DNA from: Hyphomicrobiales bacterium
GTDB lineage: Bacteria > Pseudomonadota > Alphaproteobacteria > Rhizobiales > Rhizobiaceae
DNA length: 64,000 nucleotides
Direction: 5' to 3'
Assembly: GCA_900470195.1 (NCBI GenBank)
Contig: UEIJ01000011.1
Span: forward strand, 1 to 64,000
The position numbers and the translations under genes are program-made. Below are positions 26,563-35,215 of this stretch, piece after piece. The notes under the pieces are model-generated. The model had not been told where the DNA came from. It worked only from the letters and a program-made list of their open reading frames with translations, and searched no databases. The stretch's first letter is position 1; the number at the start of each line of letters is the position of its first letter.

Positions 26563-27297
26563 TTATTCGCCAGCAGTGAAAAACCGCCAGCTCCCATCAG
26601 GCCCGATGCCGATGCTGTAGAAGATATAGCCTCCAGCTTTCTTCATGTCCTCGAAATCACCCGCGGTGACGATCTGGAAAAGCTCAACGATCTGCGGCGG
26701 CGTCAGCCTGTCGAGAGGCATGGCGTAGAAATAGGGCCAGACATAGACTTCATCGTCCTTGCCTGCATTCATATGCACATAGCCTGTGTCCAGCAGATCG
26801 ACGATGATGGCCAGCACCTCGCGGCCTGCCTCGTCGCCCGAAAGCGATTTGAGGAAATCGATAACGTCTTCCTCGTGATCCTCCAGCGACAGTTGGGTGG
26901 CCTTGTCCTCGACGCCTAGAAGCGGACGCAATTGCTCGATGTCGCCGGAACGGGCGGCTTGCAACATGCGCTCCCGCATCAGCTTCACGGGCTCCGGGAG
27001 CTTGTCGAAATCCCGGTGGATTTCCGGCATAGGCTTGGAGGCAGCTGCGGCAGGCACGTAGTCCGGCGATACCCTTGGCACCGCACGCGGAAGCGCACCG
27101 GGGAGGGGAATGGCCGAGGCGCCGTCACTTTCGTCGGCAACCGCGCGGGTGCCGGGGCGTTGCAGGAATTCCGACTGATCCACCAGTGCGACGTCAAAGG
27201 AGTTCGACGCAGTTGCGGGCAAGGCGATGCCACAGGCAAGGATTATCCCGGCCAATAAAATTCGGGGCGAAGCGGAGTTCCTGATCGGGAATGACAT
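26563..27297 (-). CDS. Exported protein of unknown function
   Basis: A 244-residue predicted periplasmic protein. The N-terminus (RNSASPRILLAGIILACGIALPATA) is a signal peptide with cleavage after TASN or PATA. Two regions of Ala/Pro-rich linker precede a folded C-terminal part of about 130 residues (VKLMRERMLQAARSGDIEQLRPLLG, DTGYVHMNAGKDDEVYVWPYF). The ATG at 27297 is chosen over an upstream TTG at 27306; neither has a clear ribosome binding site. Its stop codon abuts the GlxA-type gene's stop with no gap. I do not recognise a function; the family appears restricted to alphaproteobacteria as far as I can judge. Confidence 0.72.
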   Translation of the reverse strand: MSFPIRNSASPRILLAGIILACGIALPATASNSFDVALVDQSEFLQRPGTRAVADESDGASAIPLPGALPRAVPRVSPDYVPAAAASKPMPEIHRDFDKLPEPVKLMRERMLQAARSGDIEQLRPLLGVEDKATQLSLEDHEEDVIDFLKSLSGDEAGREVLAIIVDLLDTGYVHMNAGKDDEVYVWPYFYAMPLDRLTPPQIVELFQIVTAGDFEDMKKAGGYIFYSIGIGPDGSWRFFTAGE

Positions 27298-27370
27298 TTG
27301 GCGCAAGAAGAGGGACGCCGGGAGGGAACTGCTGCGCCGGTCTGGTCCCGCGACCGGCGTTCTTTCGGTG

Positions 27371-27637
27371 CTATTGAAGAATGCGCTGGGGCAGGAAGGT
27401 TCCCGCCACGATCTGTTCGCGCATTTTTTCGATCAGTTCCAGCGCACAGTCGTCGCCTGCTTCACGGATCAACTCGGTGAGCGCAGTTGCAAAGGCTGCT
27501 TCGGCAAGGATTTCCGGTTCGATACCTTCAGAGATACCGTCTGCCCAGGCCTCGTTATGATATTCGATTGCGACGAGCTTCTTCTCGCGCGCGATCATTT
27601 CGTCCAGATCGGCCGGTGCATGTTCCATAGACTTCAT
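27371..27637 (-). CDS. Hypothetical 88-residue acidic helical protein
   Basis: A short protein with strong helical character (DLDEMIAREKKLVAIEYHNEAWADG, then EILAEAAFATALTELIREAG), no signal peptide and a net negative charge. The ATG at 27637 is one option; ATG 27628 has AGGA at better spacing and may be the true start, giving 85 residues. It follows the exported-protein gene's upstream region. No known domain recognised; coding is supported by amino acid composition and the ribosome binding site only. Confidence 0.62.
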   Translation of the reverse strand: MKSMEHAPADLDEMIAREKKLVAIEYHNEAWADGISEGIEPEILAEAAFATALTELIREAGDDCALELIEKMREQIVAGTFLPQRILQ

Positions 27638-27793
27638 CCTGGCTTTCGCCTTTCTATTGCTCTGTCGGTGTCTCACCGTTTTGCGGGAGCTCAACCACCT
27701 GGCAACGTGACTGCCTTCTTAAGACAGTGTTAACAGATTATCACGGATTTGAACGAACTAATCCTGTCAATCCGCACAAGAGTGAATGATTGG

Positions 27794-28177
27794 TTAATTT
27801 CCATAGCGCGAGACGATCTCGTTCGACAAGGCCTCGCCTTCCTTCATGTAGCGGTCTATCGCCGCAAGCGCCGAAGGGGTGCAGCGGGTATAGTTGTCGC
27901 TGAACACGCGGTAGCCCTGGTTGAAGCTCGAAATGAGGCGTACCCTTTCGGCTTCGGAAGGCTTTTCCGCCGTCACGATCGCATCCATCCGGTCGCGCCA
28001 TTCGCTGCCCGCCTCACCGCACAGATTGCGCAGATAGTGAAGCGAGCCGAGAATTTCGGCGAGCCGCAACATCTTCCCTCCATAGGGCGCGTCCTGAGCG
28101 AAAGCCGGAAATGCCGCCCCGACCCATAAAGCAATCGAGAAGCAGGCAGCCGGTCGAAAAAACGGAATGCTTTTCAA
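27794..28177 (-). CDS. TIGR02301-family exported protein
   Basis: A 127-residue protein with a probable signal peptide (KSIPFFRPAACFSIALWVGAAFPAFA) and a mature part with several conserved helices (LAEILGSLHYLRNLCG, SEWRDRMDAIV, FNQGYRVFSDNYTRCTPSA). The Cys pair (CG and RC) could form a disulfide. It resembles the TIGR02301 family of unknown function found in Rhizobiales. The TTG at 28177 is proposed as the start because GAGAGG lies 7 bp before it; an ATG at 28231 would give a longer, less signal-like N-terminus. Located just downstream of a Nudix gene. Confidence 0.68.
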   Translation of the reverse strand: MKSIPFFRPAACFSIALWVGAAFPAFAQDAPYGGKMLRLAEILGSLHYLRNLCGEAGSEWRDRMDAIVTAEKPSEAERVRLISSFNQGYRVFSDNYTRCTPSALAAIDRYMKEGEALSNEIVSRYGN

Positions 28178-28240
28178 TCGAAAACCTCTCACTTGGAAAT
28201 GAGCTATTGCTATAAATAGGGGCCTCTTCAAGGCAGATCG

Positions 28241-28699
28241 CTAAACAGGATTAATATCCGAGCGTTCGTCTTCAGCCTCCGCCACCGACCGGGCGACATC
28301 AAGCGTACTGTCCGTCACTTTTGCGGTCGTCATTTCTTCTATCGTCAGCCAGTGAAGGGAGGCGGCATCGTCTCCTGCTGTTTCCCGACCGGAAACCTCC
28401 ATGGCCCGGAAGACGGACAGGTAATAGCTTCTGTCATATGCCTGGCCTTCGAGGGCGAGATCGACGGTAATGACGTGCGACAGTTCCCGCGCATCGAGCG
28501 CCGTTTCTTCCTTGAGTTCGCGGATCGCGGCCTGTTCCGGGGTTTCACCCGGTTCAATGCTGCCGCCCGGAAAAGCAAGCCAGCCCTTCCATGGCTCTTT
28601 CCCGCGCTCGACCAGAAGAAAGCGCCTCTCGCGCCGGCAGATCAGCGACACACCATGAACCTTGGCGGGAATCGGAAATACGGGAACTGTTTTCATCAT
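28241..28699 (-). CDS. Nudix hydrolase
   Basis: A 152-residue protein with a Nudix box at about residues 45-67: GSIEPGETPEQAAIRELKEE followed by TA, so the G at the box end is replaced by Ala. It hydrolyses nucleoside diphosphates linked to another moiety; the substrate is unknown. Two starting Met codons are present. It precedes the TIGR02301 gene on the same strand and is divergent from the SRAP gene 85 bp away. Confidence 0.88.
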   Translation of the reverse strand: MMKTVPVFPIPAKVHGVSLICRRERRFLLVERGKEPWKGWLAFPGGSIEPGETPEQAAIRELKEETALDARELSHVITVDLALEGQAYDRSYYLSVFRAMEVSGRETAGDDAASLHWLTIEEMTTAKVTDSTLDVARSVAEAEDERSDINPV

Positions 28700-28783
28700 G
28701 CCCTAGCTATGATCGTGCAGACACTGGTTGGCAATGGCAAAGCGCCCCTTGACCGCTCACCAAAAAGCTTGAACATGCCCACT

Positions 28784-29563
28784 ATGTGTGGACGTTTTTC
28801 ATTGACTGCAAGCCGGGAAGAGCTGGAAGCCTTCGTGGCCGCATTGATCGCAGAGGACTTTCCTCCACGATATAACATCGCGCCGACGCAGCCCATATTG
28901 ACTATTCTGGGTGGCGAAACGCCCCCGCCGGGCAGCAACAGGCCGGATCGCGTCGGTCTGCTGGTGCGTTGGGGGTTCGTTCCGTCATGGGTCAAGGACC
29001 CCAACGACTGGCCGCTGATGTTCAACATCCGCTCCGAAACGGCTGGCGAGAAAAATTCGTTTCGCGCTGCCTTGAACCACCGGCGCGCCTTGATCCCGGC
29101 CTCGGGTTTCTACGAATGGCGTCGCGAGGGGAAGAACAAGGCGCAAGCTTACTGGGTGCGCCCGCGAAAGGGCGGCATTGTCGCTTTCGGTGGCTTGATC
29201 GAGACATGGAGCAGTGGGGACGGGTCGCAGATCGATACCGGCGGCATATTGACCACGAGCGCAAACAGCCTGTTGCGTCCGATCCATGAACGAATGCCCG
29301 TTGTCGTGCAGCCGGAAGATTTTGCCCGCTGGCTGGACTGCAAGCGCTTCCTGCCGCGCGAAGTGGCGGATATCATGCGCCCGGCTCAGGATGATTTCTT
29401 TGAAGCCATTCCCGTGTCGGACAAGGTCAACAAAGTGGCCAACACGACGCCCGACTTGCAGGAGCGTGTCGAGGAACAGGTTTCCTCGGAGAATGCAAAG
29501 CCGAAGCGGAAAAGCAAGCCCGAATCCGATGACGGTGATGGCGGGCAGCTTTCGATGTTCTGA
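28784..29563 (+). CDS. yedK: SOS response-associated peptidase (SRAP/YedK-HMCES)
   Basis: A 259-residue protein that crosslinks to abasic sites in single-stranded DNA through its N-terminal cysteine. The start must be the ATG at 28784 because Met-Cys is then MCGRF and Cys2 becomes N-terminal after Met removal; an upstream in-frame ATG (28775) would block this. Further catalytic features seen: RYNIAPTQP, MFNIRSETA, ALIPASGFYEW (Glu) and IHERMPV (His). The C-terminal tail after residue 220 is charged and probably disordered (KPKRKSKPESDDGDGG). Involved in DNA-damage tolerance. Confidence 0.93.
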   Translation: MCGRFSLTASREELEAFVAALIAEDFPPRYNIAPTQPILTILGGETPPPGSNRPDRVGLLVRWGFVPSWVKDPNDWPLMFNIRSETAGEKNSFRAALNHRRALIPASGFYEWRREGKNKAQAYWVRPRKGGIVAFGGLIETWSSGDGSQIDTGGILTTSANSLLRPIHERMPVVVQPEDFARWLDCKRFLPREVADIMRPAQDDFFEAIPVSDKVNKVANTTPDLQERVEEQVSSENAKPKRKSKPESDDGDGGQLSMF

Positions 29564-29569
29564 GCGTGT

Positions 29570-29595
29570 CGCCAGTCTCCCGGACTGGCGCTGGT
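29570..29595 (+). terminator. Weak hairpin after the SRAP gene
   Basis: Stem CGCCAGTC / GACTGGCG with a 5-nt loop, followed by CTGGTTTC. It lies 6 bp after the stop; the T-run is poor. Confidence 0.45.
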
Positions 29596-29661
29596 TTCTA
29601 CGAATCCGCTGTCTCTTCTCGTCGCGCCTGTGAAGCTCGGCGCTGAACGATATCAGACTGT

Positions 29662-29829
29662 TCAGCCGGTCTTCTTGACGGCGAGAATGGAGCGACGGCG
29701 ATTGTCGTTACGACCGTCGGTCGTGCGCCGTGTTGCGTTCAGCAATGCTGCAACAAGCACGGCAGGCCCGATCTCGCGGTATTTATCAACCAGTCGGTCT
29801 TGGCGGGGTTGCAGTTCATTCTTAGACAT
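29662..29829 (-). CDS. Small basic protein, 55 residues
   Basis: A 55-residue reading frame too short for ordinary ORF lists: MSKNELQPRQDRLVDKYREI then GPAVLVAALLNATRR and a basic tail ending AVKKTG. It has an excellent ribosome binding site (AAGGAAGGA, 4-12 bp before the ATG at 29829). The composition is helical and basic, without a transmembrane stretch or Cys. It lies between the SRAP gene and cysS on the opposite strand. No family recognised. The strong Shine-Dalgarno and clean protein-like composition support coding. Confidence 0.68.
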   Translation of the reverse strand: MSKNELQPRQDRLVDKYREIGPAVLVAALLNATRRTTDGRNDNRRRSILAVKKTG

Positions 29830-30041
29830 TGGTCCTTCCTTTCATAATGCCTGATCACCATTTTGTGATTGATTGAGACCGAATGAAGGCTGTTTGGAGC
29901 CGGTTTTGGGGTTTTCCGGTTAATGGGGGAAGGGACGTTCGCGGGTTGCAAAAATACAACATTCCCGGCGATCTGGTTAAACTCTCAGGCACATGGCGAA
30001 AGTTCTTGACGGGAGCACTCCCGCTGAGGATAAGTGCGACT

Positions 30042-30092
30042 ATGAAAACGCCGACCACGATCATTTGTATTTGTGCGATTATTATTGGCTAG
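30042..30092 (+). CDS. Possible 16-residue leader peptide upstream of cysS
   Basis: A short ATG-initiated frame, MKTPTTIICICAIIIG, ends 120 bp before cysS. It has two Cys codons near each other in a hydrophobic run, and a Shine-Dalgarno-like AGGA lies 11-14 bp before it (CTGAGGATAAGTGCGACT). Leader peptides with codons for the cognate amino acid can control aminoacyl-tRNA synthetase genes, so this could be one. A 5-bp hairpin (TGCGC / GCGCA) lies downstream, but no strong competing stems were found. It may be chance. Confidence 0.3.
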   Translation: MKTPTTIICICAIIIG

Positions 30093-30212
30093 CAGCTTGC
30101 TGGCCCGGCCGTTTTCGTCTCCCTTTCATAAAAATTGGATGATAACGCCCCGGCCAGATGGCTGCGCTCAGTTGCGCACTTATTTCAATGGTCTTCTTGG
30201 GGAATATTTACG

Positions 30213-31730
30213 ATGGCTCATGCGCCAAACTTGCGTCTGTACAACACGCTGACCCGCACGAAGGAGGAGTTTTCCCCTATCGATGCCAACAATGTGCGCA
30301 TGTATGTCTGCGGTCCCACGGTTTATGACTTCGCGCATATCGGCAATGCCCGTCCGGTGATCGTCTTTGACGTGCTGTTTCGCCTGCTGCGTCATGTCTA
30401 TGGCGCGGATCATGTCACCTATGCGCGCAACATCACCGACGTGGATGACAAGATCAATGCCCGCGCCGCGCGTGATTACCCCGATCTGCCGTTCAATGAG
30501 GCAATCCGCCGGGTGACGGAAAGCACCAATGCGCAGTTTCAGGCGGATGTGACGGCGCTCGGCAATCTGGCGCCAAGCGTTCAGCCGCGGGCGACCGAGC
30601 ATATGGACGAGATGCGCGCTATGATCGATCGTCTGGTGAAGCTCGGTGTGGCCTATGTGGCCGAGGATCATGTTCTCTTCTCTCCTTCCGCCATGAACGA
30701 GCGAAAGGGGCCGCGCTATGGCGCGCTCGCCCGCCGCTCGCTGGACGAGATGCTGGCAGGCGCCCGCGTTGACGTCGCATCCTACAAGCGCGACGAAATG
30801 GATTTCGTCCTGTGGAAGCCGTCGAAGGAGGGCGAACCGGGTTGGCCTTCGCCAGCAGGGATCGAGGTGCTGGGCCGTCCGGGCTGGCATATCGAGTGCT
30901 CGGCCATGTCGATGGCAAAACTGCTTGAGCCGTTTGGCGGTGGCCTCAAATGCGACGATCCGCTGAAGAACCAGTTCGACATTCATGGCGGCGGCATCGA
31001 TCTCGTCTTCCCGCATCACGAGAACGAAATCGCGCAATCATGCTGCGCGTTCGGCACCGAGCGAATGGCAAACATCTGGATGCATAACGGCTTCCTGCAA
31101 GTCGAAGGGCAGAAGATGTCGAAATCGCTTGGCAATTTCATCACCATTCGCGATGTGCTGAACGATGGCCTGCCGCAACTGGGTGTCTGGGATGATGTTG
31201 ATGCACGTGATCGCTGGGTCGGGCTGGCGGCGCGCCTGTCGATGTTGCAGACGCATTATCGCGAGCCGATCAACTGGACGGCGCAGCGTCTGGCGGAATC
31301 CGCCGACGAGCTGCACCGCTTGTATGGCCTGCTGCGCGACAGGAATTTCACCCTGCCGGAAACGCTCACCGCAGTTGGCGAGGTGGTGGAAGCCCTGTCC
31401 GACGACCTGAACAGCTGGACGGCGATCACGGCTTTGCGCAAGGCGTTCAAGGCGAAGGACGTTGCGGGTTTGGGCGAGGGCATGGCGCTCTTGGGCCTGT
31501 TCGATCCGCATTTCGTTTCGGCTGAAGACATCCCGGTCTTTGCAAAGGCAGACGTGGATAGCGAAGCTATCGAAGCCCGTATCGCCGACCGCCTTCGCTT
31601 TATCCATGAGAAGAACTGGGCCGAGGCGGACCGCATTCGCGACGAGCTGCTCAAGGAAGGCATTCAGCTCAAGGATGGCAAGGACCCGGCAACGGGCGAA
31701 CGCATAACCAGCTGGGATGTGGTAGCTTAA
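30213..31730 (+). CDS. cysS: Cysteinyl-tRNA synthetase
   Basis: Charges tRNA-Cys with cysteine. The protein has 505 residues. Class I motifs are present: HIGNARP (the HIGH box, about residues 45-51) and KMSKSLGN (about 298-305). The zinc ligands appear as YVCGPTVYD (Cys), CSAMS and [11 protein letters not shown] (His-His-Glu). The ATG at 30213 is chosen over a GTG/TTG-like start at 30135, because family members begin near LRLYNTLTR. The 383 bp before it hold a possible leader peptide. A GFA-family gene follows after 26 bp. Confidence 0.96.
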   Translation: MAHAPNLRLYNTLTRTKEEFSPIDANNVRMYVCGPTVYDFAHIGNARPVIVFDVLFRLLRHVYGADHVTYARNITDVDDKINARAARDYPDLPFNEAIRRVTESTNAQFQADVTALGNLAPSVQPRATEHMDEMRAMIDRLVKLGVAYVAEDHVLFSPSAMNERKGPRYGALARRSLDEMLAGARVDVASYKRDEMDFVLWKPSKEGEPGWPSPAGIEVLGRPGWHIECSAMSMAKLLEPFGGGLKCDDPLKNQFDIHGGGIDLVFPHHENEIAQSCCAFGTERMANIWMHNGFLQVEGQKMSKSLGNFITIRDVLNDGLPQLGVWDDVDARDRWVGLAARLSMLQTHYREPINWTAQRLAESADELHRLYGLLRDRNFTLPETLTAVGEVVEALSDDLNSWTAITALRKAFKAKDVAGLGEGMALLGLFDPHFVSAEDIPVFAKADVDSEAIEARIADRLRFIHEKNWAEADRIRDELLKEGIQLKDGKDPATGERITSWDVVA

Positions 31731-31756
31731 CAAGCTTTTGAAGCAGGGAGGACGAC

Positions 31757-32245
31757 ATGACGCTTGATAACAAACCGATCTATACCGGCGGTTGCCAATG
31801 CGGCGCGGTGCGCTTTCGCGTCGATGGCGCGATGGGCTCTGCATCGATCTGTCACTGCCGCATGTGCCAGAAGGCCTTCGGCAATTTCTATGCACCGCTT
31901 GTTTCAGTGGGGAATGCCAGACTGGAATGGACGCGCAACGAGCCGAAGCGCTTCCGCTCGTCCAATCATGTGCAGCGGGGCTTCTGTCCTGAATGCGGCA
32001 CCCCGCTCACCTATGAAGCACCTGACGGTATCGCGCTTGCCATCGGCGCTTTCGACGCGCCGGAGGAGATCGAGCCAACCATTCAATGGGGGATCGAGAA
32101 GCAGCTGCCCTATGTGCCTAAGCTTGCAAGTCTTCCCGGCTATATAACGGAACGCGACCCGGAGAGCATCGAGTTTGTCAGAACGATGATTTCCTACCAG
32201 CACCCCGATTACGACACTGAAAGCTGGCCACAACAGCAAGGTTGA
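31757..32245 (+). CDS. GFA-family (glutathione-dependent formaldehyde-activating-like) protein
   Basis: A 162-residue zinc protein. Cys ligands occur in GGCQCGAVRF (about residues 12-14), CHCRMCQKAFG (about 33-38) and FCPECGTPL (about 79-82), the pattern of the GFA family. Members were named after a formaldehyde-glutathione adduct enzyme, but most have unknown activity. GGGAGG lies 8 bp before the ATG. It lies 26 bp after cysS and ends 32 bp before the cimA fragment, so it may be co-transcribed with either. No clear substrate prediction. Confidence 0.85.
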   Translation: MTLDNKPIYTGGCQCGAVRFRVDGAMGSASICHCRMCQKAFGNFYAPLVSVGNARLEWTRNEPKRFRSSNHVQRGFCPECGTPLTYEAPDGIALAIGAFDAPEEIEPTIQWGIEKQLPYVPKLASLPGYITERDPESIEFVRTMISYQHPDYDTESWPQQQG

Positions 32246-32277
32246 CCGGACCGCATACCCACCGACAGGCAGGCACA

Positions 32278-32427
32278 ATGGCACGCGAACGCATCTATAT
32301 CTACGACACAACGCTAAGGGATGGACAGCAGACACAACCCGTCCGCCCGCAGCCGCGAAGCGTGCGAGGACGGACAAAAATTGAAGCGGGTGGTTGCTGT
32401 CCAGCCCGAATGCAGGGGGCAGAATAA
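32278..32427 (+). pseudogene. Short diverged duplicate of the cimA 5' end
   Basis: Codons 1-19 of this frame (32278-32334) encode MARERIYIYDTTLRDGQQT, exactly the first 19 residues of CimA whose gene begins at 32427. Nine bases in eight codons differ, all synonymous, and the first six codons are identical. After codon 19 the frame continues with unrelated residues and stops at TAA 32425-32427, overlapping the cimA ATG as TAATG. It looks like the leftover beginning of another copy of the gene. A GC-rich imperfect hairpin (CCGTCC...GGACGG, 32339-32373) lies between. Whether this peptide is made, or only couples translation to cimA, is unknown. Confidence 0.75.
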
Positions 32428-34040
32428 TGGCACGCGAACGCATCTACATCTATGACACCACCTTGCGGGATGGACAGCAAACGCCCGGCGTCGACTTTTC
32501 CGTTGAGGACAAAAAGTCGATTGTCGCGCTGCTTGAAGAGCTTGGCGTCGATTATGTGGAAGGTGGCTATCCGGGTGCCAACCCGACCGACACGGCCTTC
32601 TTCAAGCATCGCCAGACCACGCGTGCAAAATTTGCGGCCTTCGGCATGACAAAGCGTGCGGGTGTTTCTGCCTCCAATGATCCCGGCCTTTCCAGCCTGT
32701 TGCAAGCTTCCGCCGATGCCGTCTGCTTCGTCGCCAAAAGCTGGGACTATCATGTGCGCCTTGCGCTCGGCTGCACCAATGAAGAAAATCTGGAGTCGAT
32801 CACGGCCTCGGTGACTGCGGCGCGCATGGCAGGGCGAGAAGCGCTGGTCGATTGCGAGCACTTCTTCGACGGATACAAGGCCAATCCCGAATATGCGCTT
32901 GCCTGTGCCAAAGCAGCCTATTCCGCAGGGGCGCGCTGGGTCGTGCTGTGCGATACGAATGGCGGCACGCAGCCATCGGAGGTGGCCGAAATCGTCGCTG
33001 CCGTAAAGGCCGTCGTTCCGGGCGAAAGCCTGGGCATCCATGCGCACAACGATACGGAACAGGCGGTTGCCGTCTCGCTGGCCGCAATCGATGCAGGGGT
33101 GCGTCATGTGCAGGGTACGCTCAACGGCATCGGGGAGCGCTGCGGCAATGCCAATCTCGTTTCGCTGATCCCGACACTAGCGCTGAAGCCCTATTGGGCC
33201 GAGCGTTTCGAACTGGGCATCAAGCCGGCCGCGCTGAAGGGGATCACGCGTATTTCGCGCGCGTTTGACGATATACTGAACCGCCCGCCGACGGAGCAGG
33301 CCCCTTATACCGGCACTTCGGCTTTCGCGACCAAGGCGGGCATTCATGCGTCGGCGCTGCTCAAGGAGCCGCAGACCTATGAACATATACCGCCGGAATC
33401 GGTCGGCAACAGCCGCCGCGTCATGGTGTCGGATCAGGGCGGAAAGTCCAATTTCATTGCTGAACTGGAGCGCCGGGGTATTCGCGTTGCGAAGGATGAT
33501 GTGCGCCTCGATACGTTGATAGCGCTGGTCAAGGAGCGCGAGGCGGAAGGCTACGCCTATGAAGGCGCTGATGCCAGTTTCGAGCTTCTGGCTCGCAACA
33601 TGCTCAATCCGCAGGCCGAATTCTTCAAGGTCGAATCCTTCCGCTGTCTTGTCGAGCGGCGTTTCGATGCCAACGGCATGCTGAAGACCGTATCCGAGGC
33701 CGTGGTCAAGGTTGAGGTCGATGGCGAGGTTCGCATGTCGGTGGCGGAAGGGCATGGCCCGGTCAACGCGCTCGATATCGCGTTGCGCAAGGATCTAGGG
33801 CGCTTTCAGGCCGAGATCGAGGATCTTGAGCTGGTCGATTTCAAGGTGCGTATCCTCAATGGCGGTACGGCGGCTATCACGCGTGTCCTGATCGAGTCCG
33901 GAGATGCGACCGGCGCCCGCTGGCGCACGGTCGGCGTGTCGGACAACATCATCGACGCGTCTTTCCAGGCGCTGATGGACTCGGTCAATTACAAGCTGAT
34001 GAAGAACCGTTCGATGGCCGGGCTGGTCGCTGCCGAGTAG
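32427..34040 (+). CDS. cimA: Citramalate synthase
   Basis: A 537-residue protein of the HMGL/LeuA superfamily; homologues form (R)-citramalate from acetyl-CoA and pyruvate for isoleucine synthesis. The N-terminal TIM barrel begins DTTLRDGQQTPG (about residues 10-21), with GIHAHNDTEQA (His-X-His metal site, about 205) and TLNGIGERCGNANL (about 232-245) further on; the C-terminal regulatory (LeuA dimer) domain covers about 390-530. Length suits the CimA (TIGR00977) group rather than LeuA or HMG-CoA lyase. The start at 32427 overlaps the stop of the upstream frame. A terminator follows. Substrate assignment is by family only. Confidence 0.88.
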   Translation: MARERIYIYDTTLRDGQQTPGVDFSVEDKKSIVALLEELGVDYVEGGYPGANPTDTAFFKHRQTTRAKFAAFGMTKRAGVSASNDPGLSSLLQASADAVCFVAKSWDYHVRLALGCTNEENLESITASVTAARMAGREALVDCEHFFDGYKANPEYALACAKAAYSAGARWVVLCDTNGGTQPSEVAEIVAAVKAVVPGESLGIHAHNDTEQAVAVSLAAIDAGVRHVQGTLNGIGERCGNANLVSLIPTLALKPYWAERFELGIKPAALKGITRISRAFDDILNRPPTEQAPYTGTSAFATKAGIHASALLKEPQTYEHIPPESVGNSRRVMVSDQGGKSNFIAELERRGIRVAKDDVRLDTLIALVKEREAEGYAYEGADASFELLARNMLNPQAEFFKVESFRCLVERRFDANGMLKTVSEAVVKVEVDGEVRMSVAEGHGPVNALDIALRKDLGRFQAEIEDLELVDFKVRILNGGTAAITRVLIESGDATGARWRTVGVSDNIIDASFQALMDSVNYKLMKNRSMAGLVAAE

Positions 34041-34127
34041 TTTATCTATTCACGGGATTTGATGCTTTTATCAGTTTAATTGAATGGATTTTATGATTCA
34101 TTGAGCGCATAGCGGTTCCATGGTGAT

Positions 34128-34165
34128 CCGCCTGCCGATTGCGACAGGCGGGCCGTTTTGTTTTT
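34128..34165 (+). terminator. Terminator between cimA and rarD
   Basis: Stem CCGCCTG(C)CG / CG(A)CAGGCGG with one mismatch and an ATTG loop, then GCCGTTTTGTTTTT. It lies 88 bp after cimA and just before the rarD ribosome binding site. Confidence 0.7.
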
Positions 34166-34179
34166 ACGAGGAGAGAGGC

Positions 34180-35100
34180 ATGTCCGATCAGACCATCACC
34201 GATATGCGCCTTTCCGACGGTACGCGCGGATTTCTGATGGCACTGGCAGCCTATGGGCTCTGGGGCGCGCTGCCATTCTATCTCAAGGCTCTCGGCCACA
34301 TTCCGGCAATGGAAGTGGTCTCGCATCGTGTGATCTGGTCGGTGCCGGTTGCGCTGCTTCTGCTGGTCGCTCTCGGGCAGTTCCGGGACATTCTCAACGC
34401 GCTGCGCCAGCCCCGCATGCTTGCAATGGCTGCCTTGACAGCCGCTCTCATCACGGCCAACTGGTCGATTTATGTCTGGGCGGTCGCGCACGACCAGGTG
34501 ATGGGCGCGGCGCTCGGCTACTATATCAATCCGCTGTTCAATGTCGTTCTGGGCGGCCTGTTTCTCGGCGAACGGCTGACAAGGGTCCAGTATGTGGCTG
34601 TCGGTTTCGCTTTCGCGGCAGTCCTCTTGCTCACCGTCAATGCCGGTGGTCTGCCCTGGGTTTCCCTGGCCTTGCCGCTCACATTCGGTCTCTATGGGTT
34701 CTTCCGCAAATCGCTGCCGATGGCGCCGCTTCAGGGCTTTACCCTTGAAGTGCTGATCCTGTGCATTCCGGCCCTCGGCTATGTGCTGTGGCTGGCGGCA
34801 AATGGTCAGGACCATTTCTCTACGGGTCCGGCCTTCAATGTGACGATGCTGCTTTTGGCCGGTCCTTTCACGGCAATCCCGCTGATCCTTTATGCAGGCG
34901 GTGCGAAGCTGCTGCGCTATACGACGCTGGGCCTTATGCAATACATGACGCCGACGATGTTGTTTTTCTTTGCGATCTTCATCTTCCACGAGCCGTTTTC
35001 AATGGCCCAGCTTGGCGCTTTCGCCCTGATATGGGCGGGGCTGGCGCTCTATACCTGGTCGATGCTGGTCGAGCATCGGCGCAGCCGGACCAAGGGCTGA
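34180..35100 (+). CDS. rarD: RarD-family EamA transporter
   Basis: A 306-residue inner-membrane protein with about ten helices of the drug/metabolite transporter superfamily. RarD signatures include GLWGALPFYLKALGHIP, EVVSHRVIWSVPVALLL, ANWSIYVWAV and GYYINPLFNVVLGGLFLGERL. The ATG at 34180 with GAGGAGAGAGG upstream is chosen over the in-frame upstream ATG at 34120. RarD is associated with chloramphenicol sensitivity in E. coli, but the substrate in this group is unknown. Confidence 0.91.
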   Translation: MSDQTITDMRLSDGTRGFLMALAAYGLWGALPFYLKALGHIPAMEVVSHRVIWSVPVALLLLVALGQFRDILNALRQPRMLAMAALTAALITANWSIYVWAVAHDQVMGAALGYYINPLFNVVLGGLFLGERLTRVQYVAVGFAFAAVLLLTVNAGGLPWVSLALPLTFGLYGFFRKSLPMAPLQGFTLEVLILCIPALGYVLWLAANGQDHFSTGPAFNVTMLLLAGPFTAIPLILYAGGAKLLRYTTLGLMQYMTPTMLFFFAIFIFHEPFSMAQLGAFALIWAGLALYTWSMLVEHRRSRTKG

Positions 35101-35215
35101 ACATCACGATTCGTGAACGGGCCGTTCTTCCGGTGGATATCCTGCCGGAAGACATATTTTAGCCGCGGTCTTTGCCCTTCTTCCGTCGATAATCCGCGAC
35201 GGAGAATTATTCGGT

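Noticed and set aside
32339-32426. A riboswitch or T-box upstream of cimA
   Set aside because: A GC-rich hairpin is present, but none of the conserved T-box, SAM or other riboswitch sequence blocks that I know can be found, and the region is better explained as part of the truncated duplicate.
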